Assembly: GCA_025351065.1 (NCBI GenBank)
Contig: JANXWQ010000027.1
Coordinates: 1-6,138, forward strand
DNA: 6,138 nt
Source: Chthoniobacter sp.
GTDB lineage: Bacteria > Verrucomicrobiota > Verrucomicrobiia > Chthoniobacterales > Chthoniobacteraceae
Reading direction: 5' to 3'
The notes under the pieces: model-generated
Database searches by the model: none
The model's input: the letters and a program-made list of their open reading frames with translations, nothing else
What the model was told of the DNA's origin: nothing
Made by a program: the position numbers and the translations under genes
Part shown: piece by piece, positions 1 to 6,138 of the stretch
How the letters are laid out: each line of letters opens with the position of its first letter
Position numbering within the stretch: the stretch's first letter is position 1

Positions 1-966
1 TTCACCGCGCGGCTGCGCACGCGGCTCGGGCCGGAAAAGGCGCGGCGCACGCTGCTCTTCGGCGAGATTTATTCCGGCAATCCGCAGACGGTCGGGCGCT
101 ACACGTACCGCGAGGATTTCGCGCAGAACAAAGCGCCGTGCCTCGACAGCGTGTTGAATTTCCAATCCTGCGATGCGACCCGCGAATGGCTCCGGTACAA
201 GGATGGCGGCTTTGGCCCGGCCAAGGCGCTGGAAAAAATGCTACGCGATCTTTCGCCGGAGTCGGGCTTTTTCAATCCGACTCCGGGCCTCGACGGACTG
301 CCCGCGCGAAGCAAGCTGGTGAACTTTGTGGAGAATCACGACGGACTGAATCGCTTCCGCGCGGCGGGCATCAGCGCCGTACAGAACACGCTCGCCAATG
401 CGCTCATGCTCACGCTCGAAGGAATCCCGTGCCTTTACTACGGCACCGAAATCGCGCTCGAAGATGCCGACGGACGCATCGGGCACGATGGCGAAACCGG
501 GCGGCGCACGCTGTGGCCGCGCGGCACGGACGCGCGCACGATGCTCGCGGCGGCGGACCGTTCGGCGCTGGTGCCGTTCAGCCGTCTGCGGCGCGAACTG
601 CCGGCGCTGCGCGCGGGAAGCATTGCGACGCTGTGGGTGGACGGGCCGGGAGGCAGCGAGGATGACGGGATTTTTGCGTTCGCGCGCTATGTGGAAAAGG
701 ACGGCGCAATCGACACCGCGCAAACGGTGATCGTGGTCGGCAACGCCAACGGCGCACGGGCCGGGATGACGCGCGTGAACGAGCACGCGATGCCGCTGGC
801 GGTCGGCGGACGCGCGCTGCTGGCAAAAGGGCAGACCCTGGAATGTGCGAACGCGCGGGCCGCGGAAAATCCCGCCGCGGTAGCCTGGCGCGAGGGCGTG
901 CCGGAGGTCGTGCTGACGGTGCCGCCGCTTGGCTGCCGGATTTTCAAAGTGGTGAAAGCGCGATGA
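1..966 (+). CDS. GH13 alpha-amylase-family glycoside hydrolase, C-terminal part (5' end outside window)
   Basis: This frame is open from the first base and ends at TGA 964-966, giving 321 visible residues. Counting from base 1, FGEIYSG (residues 20-26) fits GH13 conserved region III with Glu22 as acid/base. FVENHD (109-114) fits region IV with Asp114 as transition-state stabiliser. GIPCLYYGTE (141-150) is the usual GH13 strand-8 segment. Residues from about 223 to the end are rich in beta strands and look like the C-terminal sandwich (domain C). The first part of the barrel, including the nucleophile Asp of region II, lies upstream and cannot be checked. Family knowledge suggests hydrolysis or transfer at alpha-glucosidic bonds. 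The exact specificity (amylase, trehalose-type or transferase) and the cell compartment are not readable, because the N terminus is missing. The next gene starts inside its stop codon. Confidence is high for the family and low for the substrate. Confidence 0.88.
   Translation, partial: FTARLRTRLGPEKARRTLLFGEIYSGNPQTVGRYTYREDFAQNKAPCLDSVLNFQSCDATREWLRYKDGGFGPAKALEKMLRDLSPESGFFNPTPGLDGLPARSKLVNFVENHDGLNRFRAAGISAVQNTLANALMLTLEGIPCLYYGTEIALEDADGRIGHDGETGRRTLWPRGTDARTMLAAADRSALVPFSRLRRELPALRAGSIATLWVDGPGGSEDDGIFAFARYVEKDGAIDTAQTVIVVGNANGARAGMTRVNEHAMPLAVGGRALLAKGQTLECANARAAENPAAVAWREGVPEVVLTVPPLGCRIFKVVKAR
951..955 (+). promoter_or_regulatory. Possible ribosome binding site for the SDR gene
   Basis: GGTGA sits 7 bases before the ATG at 963, within the last codons of the GH13 gene. 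It is only a partial match to the anti-Shine-Dalgarno complement. Together with the ATGA stop/start overlap it supports 963 as the start and suggests re-initiation by ribosomes finishing the GH13 gene. Confidence 0.4.
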
Positions 967-1823
967 GCAAGGTGGTCATCGCGGGCTGCGGATTTGCAGG
1001 GCTGGCGACGGCGCGATCCTTTGCGGAAGTGGGCTGGGAGGTGGTCGGCATTACGCACTCGGGGGATTCGGCGGCGCTGCTGGGCGGCGAAAAATTTCCC
1101 GTCGTCGCGTGCGACATCACGGATCGCGCGGCGCTGGCGGCATGTGGGGAATTGCGCGGTGCGGAGGCGGTGGTGCATTGCGCGAGTTCCGGGCGCGGCG
1201 GGGCGGAGCAGTACCGCGCGGTATATCTCGGCGGGGCGCGGACGCTGAGCGAGGTGCTCACGCCGGGGACGTTGGTCTTCACGGGCAGCACGTCGGTGTA
1301 TGCGCAGACGGATGGCGCGTGGGTGACGGAGGAAAGCGCCGCGAAACCGGATCGCGAGACGGGGCAGGTGCTGCGCGAGACGGAGGATTTTGTGCTGGCG
1401 CAAAACGGGATTGTCGTGCGTCTGGCGGGAATTTACGGGCCGGGGCGGTCGGTGCTGCTGCGGAAATTTTTTGCGGGCGAGGCGGTGATCGAGGGCGACG
1501 GGGCGAAGTGGATCAATCAGGTGCATCGCGACGACATCGCCACTGCGCTGGTGCAACTCGTCACGGAAAAGGCGCGCGGCATTTTCAATGTGAACGACGA
1601 CGAGCCGCTGGCGCAGCGCGCGGTGTACGCATGGCTGGCGCGGCGTTTCGACAAACCGCTGCCACCGACCGGTGAACCCGACCTGAACCGCAAGCGCGGC
1701 TGGACGAACAAACGCGTGAGCAATGCGAAGCTGCGCGCGCTCGGCTGGGTGCCGCGGTATCCGTCGTTTTTTTCCGCGGTGGAAAATGATCGCGCGCTGC
1801 TCGCGGCGGCTACGGTGCGGTGA
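963..1823 (+). CDS. Atypical SDR, NAD(P)-dependent epimerase/dehydratase-like protein (YeeZ-like)
   Basis: This is a 286-residue Rossmann-fold protein. The nucleotide-binding motif GCGFAG (residues 8-13, GxGxxG) lies right after the first strand. That placement favours the ATG at 963 over the in-frame ATG at 843, which would add 40 residues of arginine/glycine-rich read-through from the GH13 gene. Other SDR landmarks are VHCASS after strand 4, GSTSVYAQ (108-115), the RLAGIYGPGR segment (153-162), a QVHRDDIA segment (186-193) and GIFNVNDDEP (206-215). The usual Tyr-x-x-x-Lys catalytic pair is missing: the matching stretch reads GQVLRETE (134-141), with Gly134 and Arg138 where Tyr and Lys would be expected. 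This fits the atypical SDR group that includes E. coli YeeZ, so redox or epimerase activity should not be assumed. The protein has no signal peptide and is probably cytoplasmic. It is coupled to the GH13 gene by ATGA, and its last 14 bp overlap the end of the opposing dehydrogenase gene. The substrate is unknown. Confidence 0.88.
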   Translation: MSKVVIAGCGFAGLATARSFAEVGWEVVGITHSGDSAALLGGEKFPVVACDITDRAALAACGELRGAEAVVHCASSGRGGAEQYRAVYLGGARTLSEVLTPGTLVFTGSTSVYAQTDGAWVTEESAAKPDRETGQVLRETEDFVLAQNGIVVRLAGIYGPGRSVLLRKFFAGEAVIEGDGAKWINQVHRDDIATALVQLVTEKARGIFNVNDDEPLAQRAVYAWLARRFDKPLPPTGEPDLNRKRGWTNKRVSNAKLRALGWVPRYPSFFSAVENDRALLAAATVR

Positions 1824-4494
1824 GGCGGGCGCGGAAGAAGCGGGCGGGCGCGTCGATGGGGCCGAGGAGGGTGCGCGTTTGCGGCATGGCGAAGAAGGCG
1901 GGCGCGTTGTCGGGGACATTCCAGGGCGACCACGTTTGCAGGTCGGTGCTGGACTCGATGACGAGGGCGCGATTGGCCGCCTGCGGAAAGTCGAGCCGGT
2001 AGCTGCCGCCGGCGATTTGCAGCGCGAGGGCGAAAGGCGGGTTGGCGGTTTGCGGTTCGGTGCGGAGGAGAAATTCGCGGAGGTTGCTGTCGCCGTCGCC
2101 GTCGGGATCGGCGGTGGGCGCGCCATTGCCCGTGGTGGTGCCAAATTTGGCGAGCTGCCATTCGGTGAGGTTTTGGCGGGCGGGCAGGTCGAGCGTGATC
2201 CAGTCGGCAAGGAGCTGCTCGGCCACGAGGTCGCGCTCACTGGTGGCGAGCGGCGGCATGCGGTTGACGCCGTTGCCTTGCAGCCTTTTCAAAATCATCG
2301 AGTGCGCCGTGTCGCCGGACACGGCCCAGCGGAGCAGGGGATCGCCGAGGTTGTTCACGAGCGCGCCGTTGATGAGCGCGGCGCTGTCGGTCGGCGTGGT
2401 CGGGCGCGCATCCCAGTTGCCGACGGACGCGCCGCCGGGCTGGTGGCATTGCCCGCAGTTCGCGGCGAGGTAGGAGCGGACGCGCGACTCGAGGCTGCGC
2501 GTGGTGTCGCTGGCGGGCGCGAGCGCGGGGAGCACATTGATGCCGGTGACGAGCGAGGTGAAATAGCCCGCGCCTGCCAGCGCGGCGATTTGGTTTTGCG
2601 ACTGCGCGCCGTAGGGGTGCGCGCGGTTCATCTGCCGCGTGTTAAAGCTGAGCGCGAAGCCCGCGACGGGCGTGTGGCAGATGCGACATTCGCTGCGGCT
2701 CGGGTAGCGCCAGGTCTGCGCGGGGCTGCTGCCCGCGACGGTCTCGCTGAGCCCGTCCTCGGCCACGAGATCGGCGTCGCTTTGGTCCGCGCGCCATTTG
2801 TAGCTGAGGCCGTAAACGTCCGTCGCCGTCTTCACGAGCAGGCGCGTTTCGAGTTTGCGCCGCGTCGCGGAAACGCCGCGCGTCGTGTCGAAATCGAAAT
2901 GTTTCACCCAGACCATGCCGGTCGGCAGCGTCCAGTTTCCATCGGCGGAAAAGCCCACGGTGTCCGCTGTATTCTTGATCGCGAACCAGCGCGACTTCAC
3001 CGCGTAGTCGCTCCAAAAGGTGACGTTCGGATCGTATGGCACGACGCCCGCGTTCGGCGTGAGCGTCGCGAGGTTGGAAAAAATTCCGGTTTGCGAAAGC
3101 AGTGCGGGCGGCGCGGTGCCGGTGGTGCCGCTGCGCGCGAGCCGCCGCACCTGGCTGTTGCCGAAGCTGCAAAACAGTGCGTCGCCATTCCGCGGATCGG
3201 TGCCGATGGCCACGATGCCGGAGTCCGTGGCAATGCGCGTGCAGGTCCACGTCGGCGTCGCGGGCGTAAGCGTCCAGATGTTGCTCGTGCCGTTGTCGGA
3301 GAAAAGATACGCGCCGTAGAGTTCGCTGAATTTCGTGCCGCGATAGACGATGCCGCCGATGACCGCGTTGCCCTGGAGCGCGCCGGTGCCGTGCGTGTAT
3401 TCGTAGATGGGCGGGTTTGGCGCGTAGCCCGGCGGCTCGGCGCTCGGCGCGTTGAACGGCGGGTGCGGGTGCAGCCCCTCGCGCCAGCTCCAGCCGCCGT
3501 TGAAACCCGCCGTGACGATGTCCACTTCCTCGTAGGTATTCTGGCCCACGTCGCCGACGAACAGCCGCCCGGTGGGCGCGTCGAAACTCATGCGAAACGG
3601 ATTGCGAAAACCCGTCGCCCAAATCTCCGTGCGCACCGCGCTGCTTGGGAAAGTGTAGCCGTTGTAAATGCTGTTGCCGCTTCCATCCACGGCGAGATTC
3701 ACAAATGGGTTATCCGCGGGAACCTTGTAACTGCCGGGGTTCACAGCCGACGGCACGCCCGTCGAGTTGGCCTGGGTGTGGGCGTTTGGCGTAAGATTCG
3801 CGGCGTTTAGATCCACGTCGAGCCGCAGGATCGCGGAGAAAAAATCGCGGGCGATGCGGCGTCCGTTGTCGAACTGGTCGTCCTGATTTCCCTCATCGCC
3901 GAGCGCCACGTAGAGGTAGCCGTCCGGCCCGAAGGCGAGGTCGCCCCCGTTGTGATTGCTGGCCTCGTCGCGCTGCGTGATGAGCGGCAAATGCGTGGCC
4001 GTGTTCGCCGTCGTGGCCGCATTGAAATTTCCCGCCGTTCCCACCGCTTGAAACCGCGCGACGCGCTCGTGCCGCTGGCTGCTGATGTTCACGCTGTAGA
4101 AGACGTAGAAGTATCCGTTCTGATTGTAGTTTGGGTGAAACGCGACGCTGAGCAGCCCGCACTCGCCGTCGGTCGCGAGCGCCACACCCTGCGCGGTGAG
4201 GTACGCGGAGAGGTTGAGAAACGTGGTTTGCGTCATCGTGTCGAGATTCACGAGTTGGATGCCGGCGTTGCGCTGCACCACGAAGAGCCGGTTCGTCACG
4301 CCCGGTAGGGCGGCGACTTTGATCGGCGAGCTGAAGGTGAGCGCGCCGAGCGCATTTTCCGTGACGTAGCCGCTGGCGACGGGGAGATCGGCGGGGAGCG
4401 TGATGGTGCTGTTTGCCACGCGCGCGAGTTGGGCGGCGGCGAGCACGGGGAGCAAAAGCGCGCCCGCGAAAAGGGAGGAAAAACGGCGAGACAT
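1810..4494 (-). CDS. Exported PQQ-type glucose/sorbosone dehydrogenase fused to a diheme cytochrome c domain
   Basis: This is an 894-residue protein. Residues 1-21 form a signal peptide (MSRRF, hydrophobic core, probable cleavage AAA|Q), which sets the start at 4494. An in-frame ATG at 4620 would add 42 basic residues ahead of it. Residues ~45-455 look like a glucose/sorbosone dehydrogenase beta-propeller: HPNYNQNGYFYVFYS, NHNGGDLAFGPDG (180-192), GFRNPFRMSFD (295-305) and GDVGQN (314-319). His181, Asp200 and Arg297 match the positions I recall for the catalytic His, Asp and Arg of soluble PQQ glucose dehydrogenase. Residues ~465-770 resemble the SO2930/HNE_0200-type cytochrome family (TIGR03806-like). 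They include WSDYAVKSRW (494-503), two heme c sites, CRICH (603-607) and CGQCH (680-684), and a possible axial Met746 in RMPPL. Then come DPDGDGDSN (796-804) and a terminal module with ESSTDLQTW. The inferred role is periplasmic or surface sugar oxidation with electrons passed from PQQ to the hemes. The true substrate, and whether PQQ is bound, are unproven. No Shine-Dalgarno sequence is visible. Confidence 0.92.
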   Translation of the reverse strand: MSRRFSSLFAGALLLPVLAAAQLARVANSTITLPADLPVASGYVTENALGALTFSSPIKVAALPGVTNRLFVVQRNAGIQLVNLDTMTQTTFLNLSAYLTAQGVALATDGECGLLSVAFHPNYNQNGYFYVFYSVNISSQRHERVARFQAVGTAGNFNAATTANTATHLPLITQRDEASNHNGGDLAFGPDGYLYVALGDEGNQDDQFDNGRRIARDFFSAILRLDVDLNAANLTPNAHTQANSTGVPSAVNPGSYKVPADNPFVNLAVDGSGNSIYNGYTFPSSAVRTEIWATGFRNPFRMSFDAPTGRLFVGDVGQNTYEEVDIVTAGFNGGWSWREGLHPHPPFNAPSAEPPGYAPNPPIYEYTHGTGALQGNAVIGGIVYRGTKFSELYGAYLFSDNGTSNIWTLTPATPTWTCTRIATDSGIVAIGTDPRNGDALFCSFGNSQVRRLARSGTTGTAPPALLSQTGIFSNLATLTPNAGVVPYDPNVTFWSDYAVKSRWFAIKNTADTVGFSADGNWTLPTGMVWVKHFDFDTTRGVSATRRKLETRLLVKTATDVYGLSYKWRADQSDADLVAEDGLSETVAGSSPAQTWRYPSRSECRICHTPVAGFALSFNTRQMNRAHPYGAQSQNQIAALAGAGYFTSLVTGINVLPALAPASDTTRSLESRVRSYLAANCGQCHQPGGASVGNWDARPTTPTDSAALINGALVNNLGDPLLRWAVSGDTAHSMILKRLQGNGVNRMPPLATSERDLVAEQLLADWITLDLPARQNLTEWQLAKFGTTTGNGAPTADPDGDGDSNLREFLLRTEPQTANPPFALALQIAGGSYRLDFPQAANRALVIESSTDLQTWSPWNVPDNAPAFFAMPQTRTLLGPIDAPARFFRARLTAP

Positions 4495-4576
4495 GGCGCG
4501 GCGAAAGTAAGCGCAAACCCCCGCCGGGCAAACGCCGGGCCTTGTGAAAATACCGCGGGGCTGGCAGCGTGCGCGC
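4495..4576. promoter_or_regulatory. Divergent intergenic region between the dehydrogenase and the glycosidase-like gene
   Basis: These 82 bp separate two genes read away from each other, so both start signals must lie here or within the opposite gene. An AT-richer patch, GTGAAAATACC (4544-4554), stands out in GC-rich surroundings. It reads GGTATTTTCAC on the minus strand and could hold a -10 element for either gene, but I see no convincing -35 partner. Neither ATG has a purine-rich Shine-Dalgarno sequence 5-10 bases upstream. The promoter role is inferred from gene layout, not from a consensus match. Confidence 0.45.
4522..4540. repeat. Short direct repeat CGCCGGGC x2 in the divergent promoter region
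   Basis: The 8-bp unit CGCCGGGC occurs at 4522-4529 and again at 4533-4540, separated by AAA, for a period of 11 bp. One helical turn of spacing in a shared divergent promoter region is what a tandem regulator site would show. In DNA this GC-rich an 8-bp GC-only repeat can also arise by chance. Confidence 0.45.
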
Positions 4577-6138
4577 ATGTCCCGCCTCCGCTTTCTCATC
4601 CTCCTCCTCGCTGCTCTCACTCCCTCTGCGCAGGCGGTGGATAAGTGGCTTTACTACCCGACCAATCTCCTGCCCGAGGAAAACATCCCGAAGCTGGAGG
4701 CCGTCTGGAAGCGGGCCGCGGCGGCGGGTTACACGAAGGTGCTGCTGGCGGATTCCAAGTTCGCGCACCTTGAGGAAATGGGCGGGCCGAACTTTCCGAA
4801 GTATTTCCCGCACATCGAGCAGGTGAAGAAAATCGCCGCTGAGCTGAAGCTGGAAATCGTGCCCGCGCTTTTTTCGGTGGGCTACTCGAACGACCTGCTC
4901 GGGCTCGACCCGAATCTCATCGAAGCCATTCCGGTGAAGGCCGTGCCGCTGGTGGTGCAGGGCGGGGTCGCGCACGTCGAGGATGCCGCCGCGCCCACGT
5001 TGCCGGCGGACTTTTCCAAGCCGAAGGAATGGTCGTGGAAGGACGACAAATTCGTGGCCGAGGGCGGCGTGCTCCGGGTCGTGGAGGCCGGCGGGGCGGT
5101 CGTGCGCGTGGTCAAAAAGATCGCGGTGCAGCCGTGGCGGCAGTATCATGTTTCGGTGAAGATCAAGACGGCGGACTTTCACGGCCAGCCGGAGATCAAG
5201 GTGCTCGTGGAGGGCGGCGCGGACCTCCAATGGAACTTCCTCGGCACCAAGCCGACGCAGGACTGGATGGTGCATCACGCGGTTTTCAATTCGCGGGAGT
5301 TCACCGAATGCAGCATCTATTTCGGCGTGTGGGGCGCGGGGAAGGGGACGCTCGAGCTGAGCGAGCCGAAGCTGGAGGAGGTGGCGTTTTTGAACATGAC
5401 GCGCCGGCCCGGCACTTCGCTCACCGTTACCACGGCGGACGGCAAGCCGCTCGCGGAAGGCCGCGATTTCGAACCGCTCACCGACCCGCTGCTCGGCGCA
5501 AAACCCTGGCGCGGTGAGTACGATACTTTTCACCAGCCGCCCGTGCTGAAAACCAAGCTGCCCGACGGCACGCGGCTGCTCGCCAGCTACAGCCACGGCG
5601 CGACCGTCTATGACCATCAGGCCACCATCTGCATGAGCGAACCCAAGACCTACGCACTGCTGCGCGACCAGGCGCAGCGCATGCACAAGGCGTGGGGCGC
5701 GAAGGCTTACATGATGTCGCACGACGAAATCCGCGTGATGAACTGGTGCGCCGCCTGCACCGCGCGGCACCTCACGCCCGGCCAGATGCTCGCCGACAAT
5801 GTGAAGCGCTGCGCCGCCATCCTGCGCGAGATTAATCCCGGCGGGCGCATCTACACTTGGAACGACATGTTTGACCCGCACCACAACGCCGTGAAAGGCC
5901 CCTACTACCTCGTCAACGGCCCGCTCACCGGCGCATGGGATGGGCTCGACCGCGACATCAACATCATGCAGTGGAATTTCGACAAGCGCGCCGAGAGCCT
6001 GAAATTCTTCTCCGACCGCGGGGAAAAGCAGGTCATCGCCGGCTACTACGACAGCGACCCCGCGCATGTCGCCGAATGGCTGGCGGCGGCGAAAGCCGTG
6101 CCCGGCAGCGTGACCGGGGTGATGTACACCACCTGGCA
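4577..6138 (+). CDS. Exported glycoside-hydrolase-like TIM-barrel protein with an inserted beta-sandwich domain (3' end outside window)
   Basis: This frame is open from the ATG at 4577 to the window edge: 520 codons with no stop. Residues 1-20 form a signal peptide (MSRLRF, Leu-rich core, probable cleavage AQA|V), so the product is exported. Residues ~21-135 look like the first strands and helices of a (beta/alpha) barrel (KWLYYPTN, GYTKVLLADS, LKLEIVPALFSVGY). Residues ~141-270 are predicted beta-rich (VRVVKKIAVQPWRQYHVSVK, IYFGVWGAGKGTLELSEPKL) and resemble a carbohydrate-binding jelly roll. Barrel-like sequence resumes at about 310. MMSHDEIR contains His382-Asp383-Glu384, and YTWNDMFDPHHN covers 426-437. 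The Asp-Glu pair at a strand end recalls the catalytic pair of GH20 hexosaminidases, but the HxGGDE form is absent, so a GH20-like assignment is only a suggestion. Conserved-looking Trp428, Trp454 and Trp466 could line a sugar site. It is divergent from the sugar dehydrogenase gene, and no clear Shine-Dalgarno sequence precedes it. I am confident it is a real exported protein but not of its activity. Confidence 0.85.
   Translation, partial: MSRLRFLILLLAALTPSAQAVDKWLYYPTNLLPEENIPKLEAVWKRAAAAGYTKVLLADSKFAHLEEMGGPNFPKYFPHIEQVKKIAAELKLEIVPALFSVGYSNDLLGLDPNLIEAIPVKAVPLVVQGGVAHVEDAAAPTLPADFSKPKEWSWKDDKFVAEGGVLRVVEAGGAVVRVVKKIAVQPWRQYHVSVKIKTADFHGQPEIKVLVEGGADLQWNFLGTKPTQDWMVHHAVFNSREFTECSIYFGVWGAGKGTLELSEPKLEEVAFLNMTRRPGTSLTVTTADGKPLAEGRDFEPLTDPLLGAKPWRGEYDTFHQPPVLKTKLPDGTRLLASYSHGATVYDHQATICMSEPKTYALLRDQAQRMHKAWGAKAYMMSHDEIRVMNWCAACTARHLTPGQMLADNVKRCAAILREINPGGRIYTWNDMFDPHHNAVKGPYYLVNGPLTGAWDGLDRDINIMQWNFDKRAESLKFFSDRGEKQVIAGYYDSDPAHVAEWLAAAKAVPGSVTGVMYTTW

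Noticed and set aside
241..786. A minus-strand open frame of 181 codons, and other overlapping frames under the GH13 gene.
   Set aside because: The plus-strand frame carries GH13 regions III and IV. The antisense products are basic, low-complexity and without motifs.
843..962. An upstream in-frame ATG (843) for the SDR gene.
   Set aside because: It would add 40 residues of Arg/Gly-rich sequence inside the GH13 gene, ahead of a normal SDR N terminus. The ATGA overlap at 963 is the better start.
1770..1850. A possible bidirectional terminator between the convergent genes.
   Set aside because: The GC-rich stretch has no stable stem followed by a T-run on either strand.
1723..3810. A plus-strand open frame of 695 codons.
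   Set aside because: It lies antisense to the dehydrogenase/cytochrome gene, which has clear domains, heme motifs and a signal peptide. The plus-strand product is low-complexity and rich in Arg, Gly, Ala and Val with no recognisable motif. It is a shadow expected in GC-rich coding DNA.
4495..4620. An upstream in-frame ATG (4620) for the dehydrogenase gene.
   Set aside because: It would place 42 very basic residues before a well-formed signal peptide and overlap the start of the divergent gene. ATG 4494 gives a normal exported N terminus.
3893..6067. A minus-strand open frame of 724 codons.
   Set aside because: It runs antisense to the glycosidase-like gene and then out of frame through the start of the dehydrogenase gene. 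The product is His/Arg/Ala-rich without domains, and it crosses a real intergenic region. It is a shadow of the true genes.
1..6138. Search by eye for CRISPR arrays, tRNA/rRNA genes, insertion-sequence ends and phage or defence genes.
   Set aside because: Nearly every base lies in one of four metabolic genes. No regularly spaced repeats, cloverleaf-like segment, transposase motif or terminal inverted repeat was seen.

Overview
The window is GC-rich, densely coding DNA, most likely from a Verrucomicrobiota bacterium or a close relative in the PVC group. This is inferred from three things. The first is a long secreted sugar-dehydrogenase/cytochrome c fusion that ends in an Asp/Gly calcium-loop motif followed by an 'ESSTDLQTW ... 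FFRARL' module, a C-terminal ending I associate with this phylum. The second is the absence of clear Shine-Dalgarno sequences before two of the genes. The third is the mix of carbohydrate-active genes. No 16S rRNA or other decisive marker is present, so the placement is tentative.

Layout: (1) Positions 1-966 (+) hold the C-terminal part of a GH13 alpha-amylase-family enzyme that begins upstream of the window. (2) Positions 963-1823 (+) hold an atypical NAD(P)-binding SDR/epimerase-like protein whose ATG overlaps the GH13 stop codon (ATGA), so the two are probably co-transcribed and translationally coupled. (3) Positions 1810-4494 (-) hold an 894-residue exported protein made of a PQQ-type glucose/sorbosone dehydrogenase domain fused to a diheme cytochrome c domain. 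It converges on the SDR gene and overlaps its end by 14 bp. (4) Positions 4495-4576 are a short divergent intergenic region that must carry the start signals of both flanking genes; it contains an 8-bp direct repeat with an 11-bp period. (5) Positions 4577-6138 (+) hold the first 520 codons of an exported glycoside-hydrolase-like TIM-barrel protein that appears to be interrupted by a beta-sandwich domain. It runs off the window.

Together the genes suggest saccharide use. One enzyme acts on alpha-glucans (GH13). A periplasmic or surface oxidase could pass electrons from sugar through PQQ to heme c. A second exported protein probably acts on a glycan. The SDR's substrate is unknown. That the four genes form one pathway is inference from adjacency only. 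I see no RNA gene, insertion sequence, CRISPR array or phage feature. The items most worth follow-up are the interrupted-barrel protein with its Ser-His-Asp-Glu motif and the single-chain PQQ-dehydrogenase/diheme fusion. Neither amounts to clear proof of a new system.
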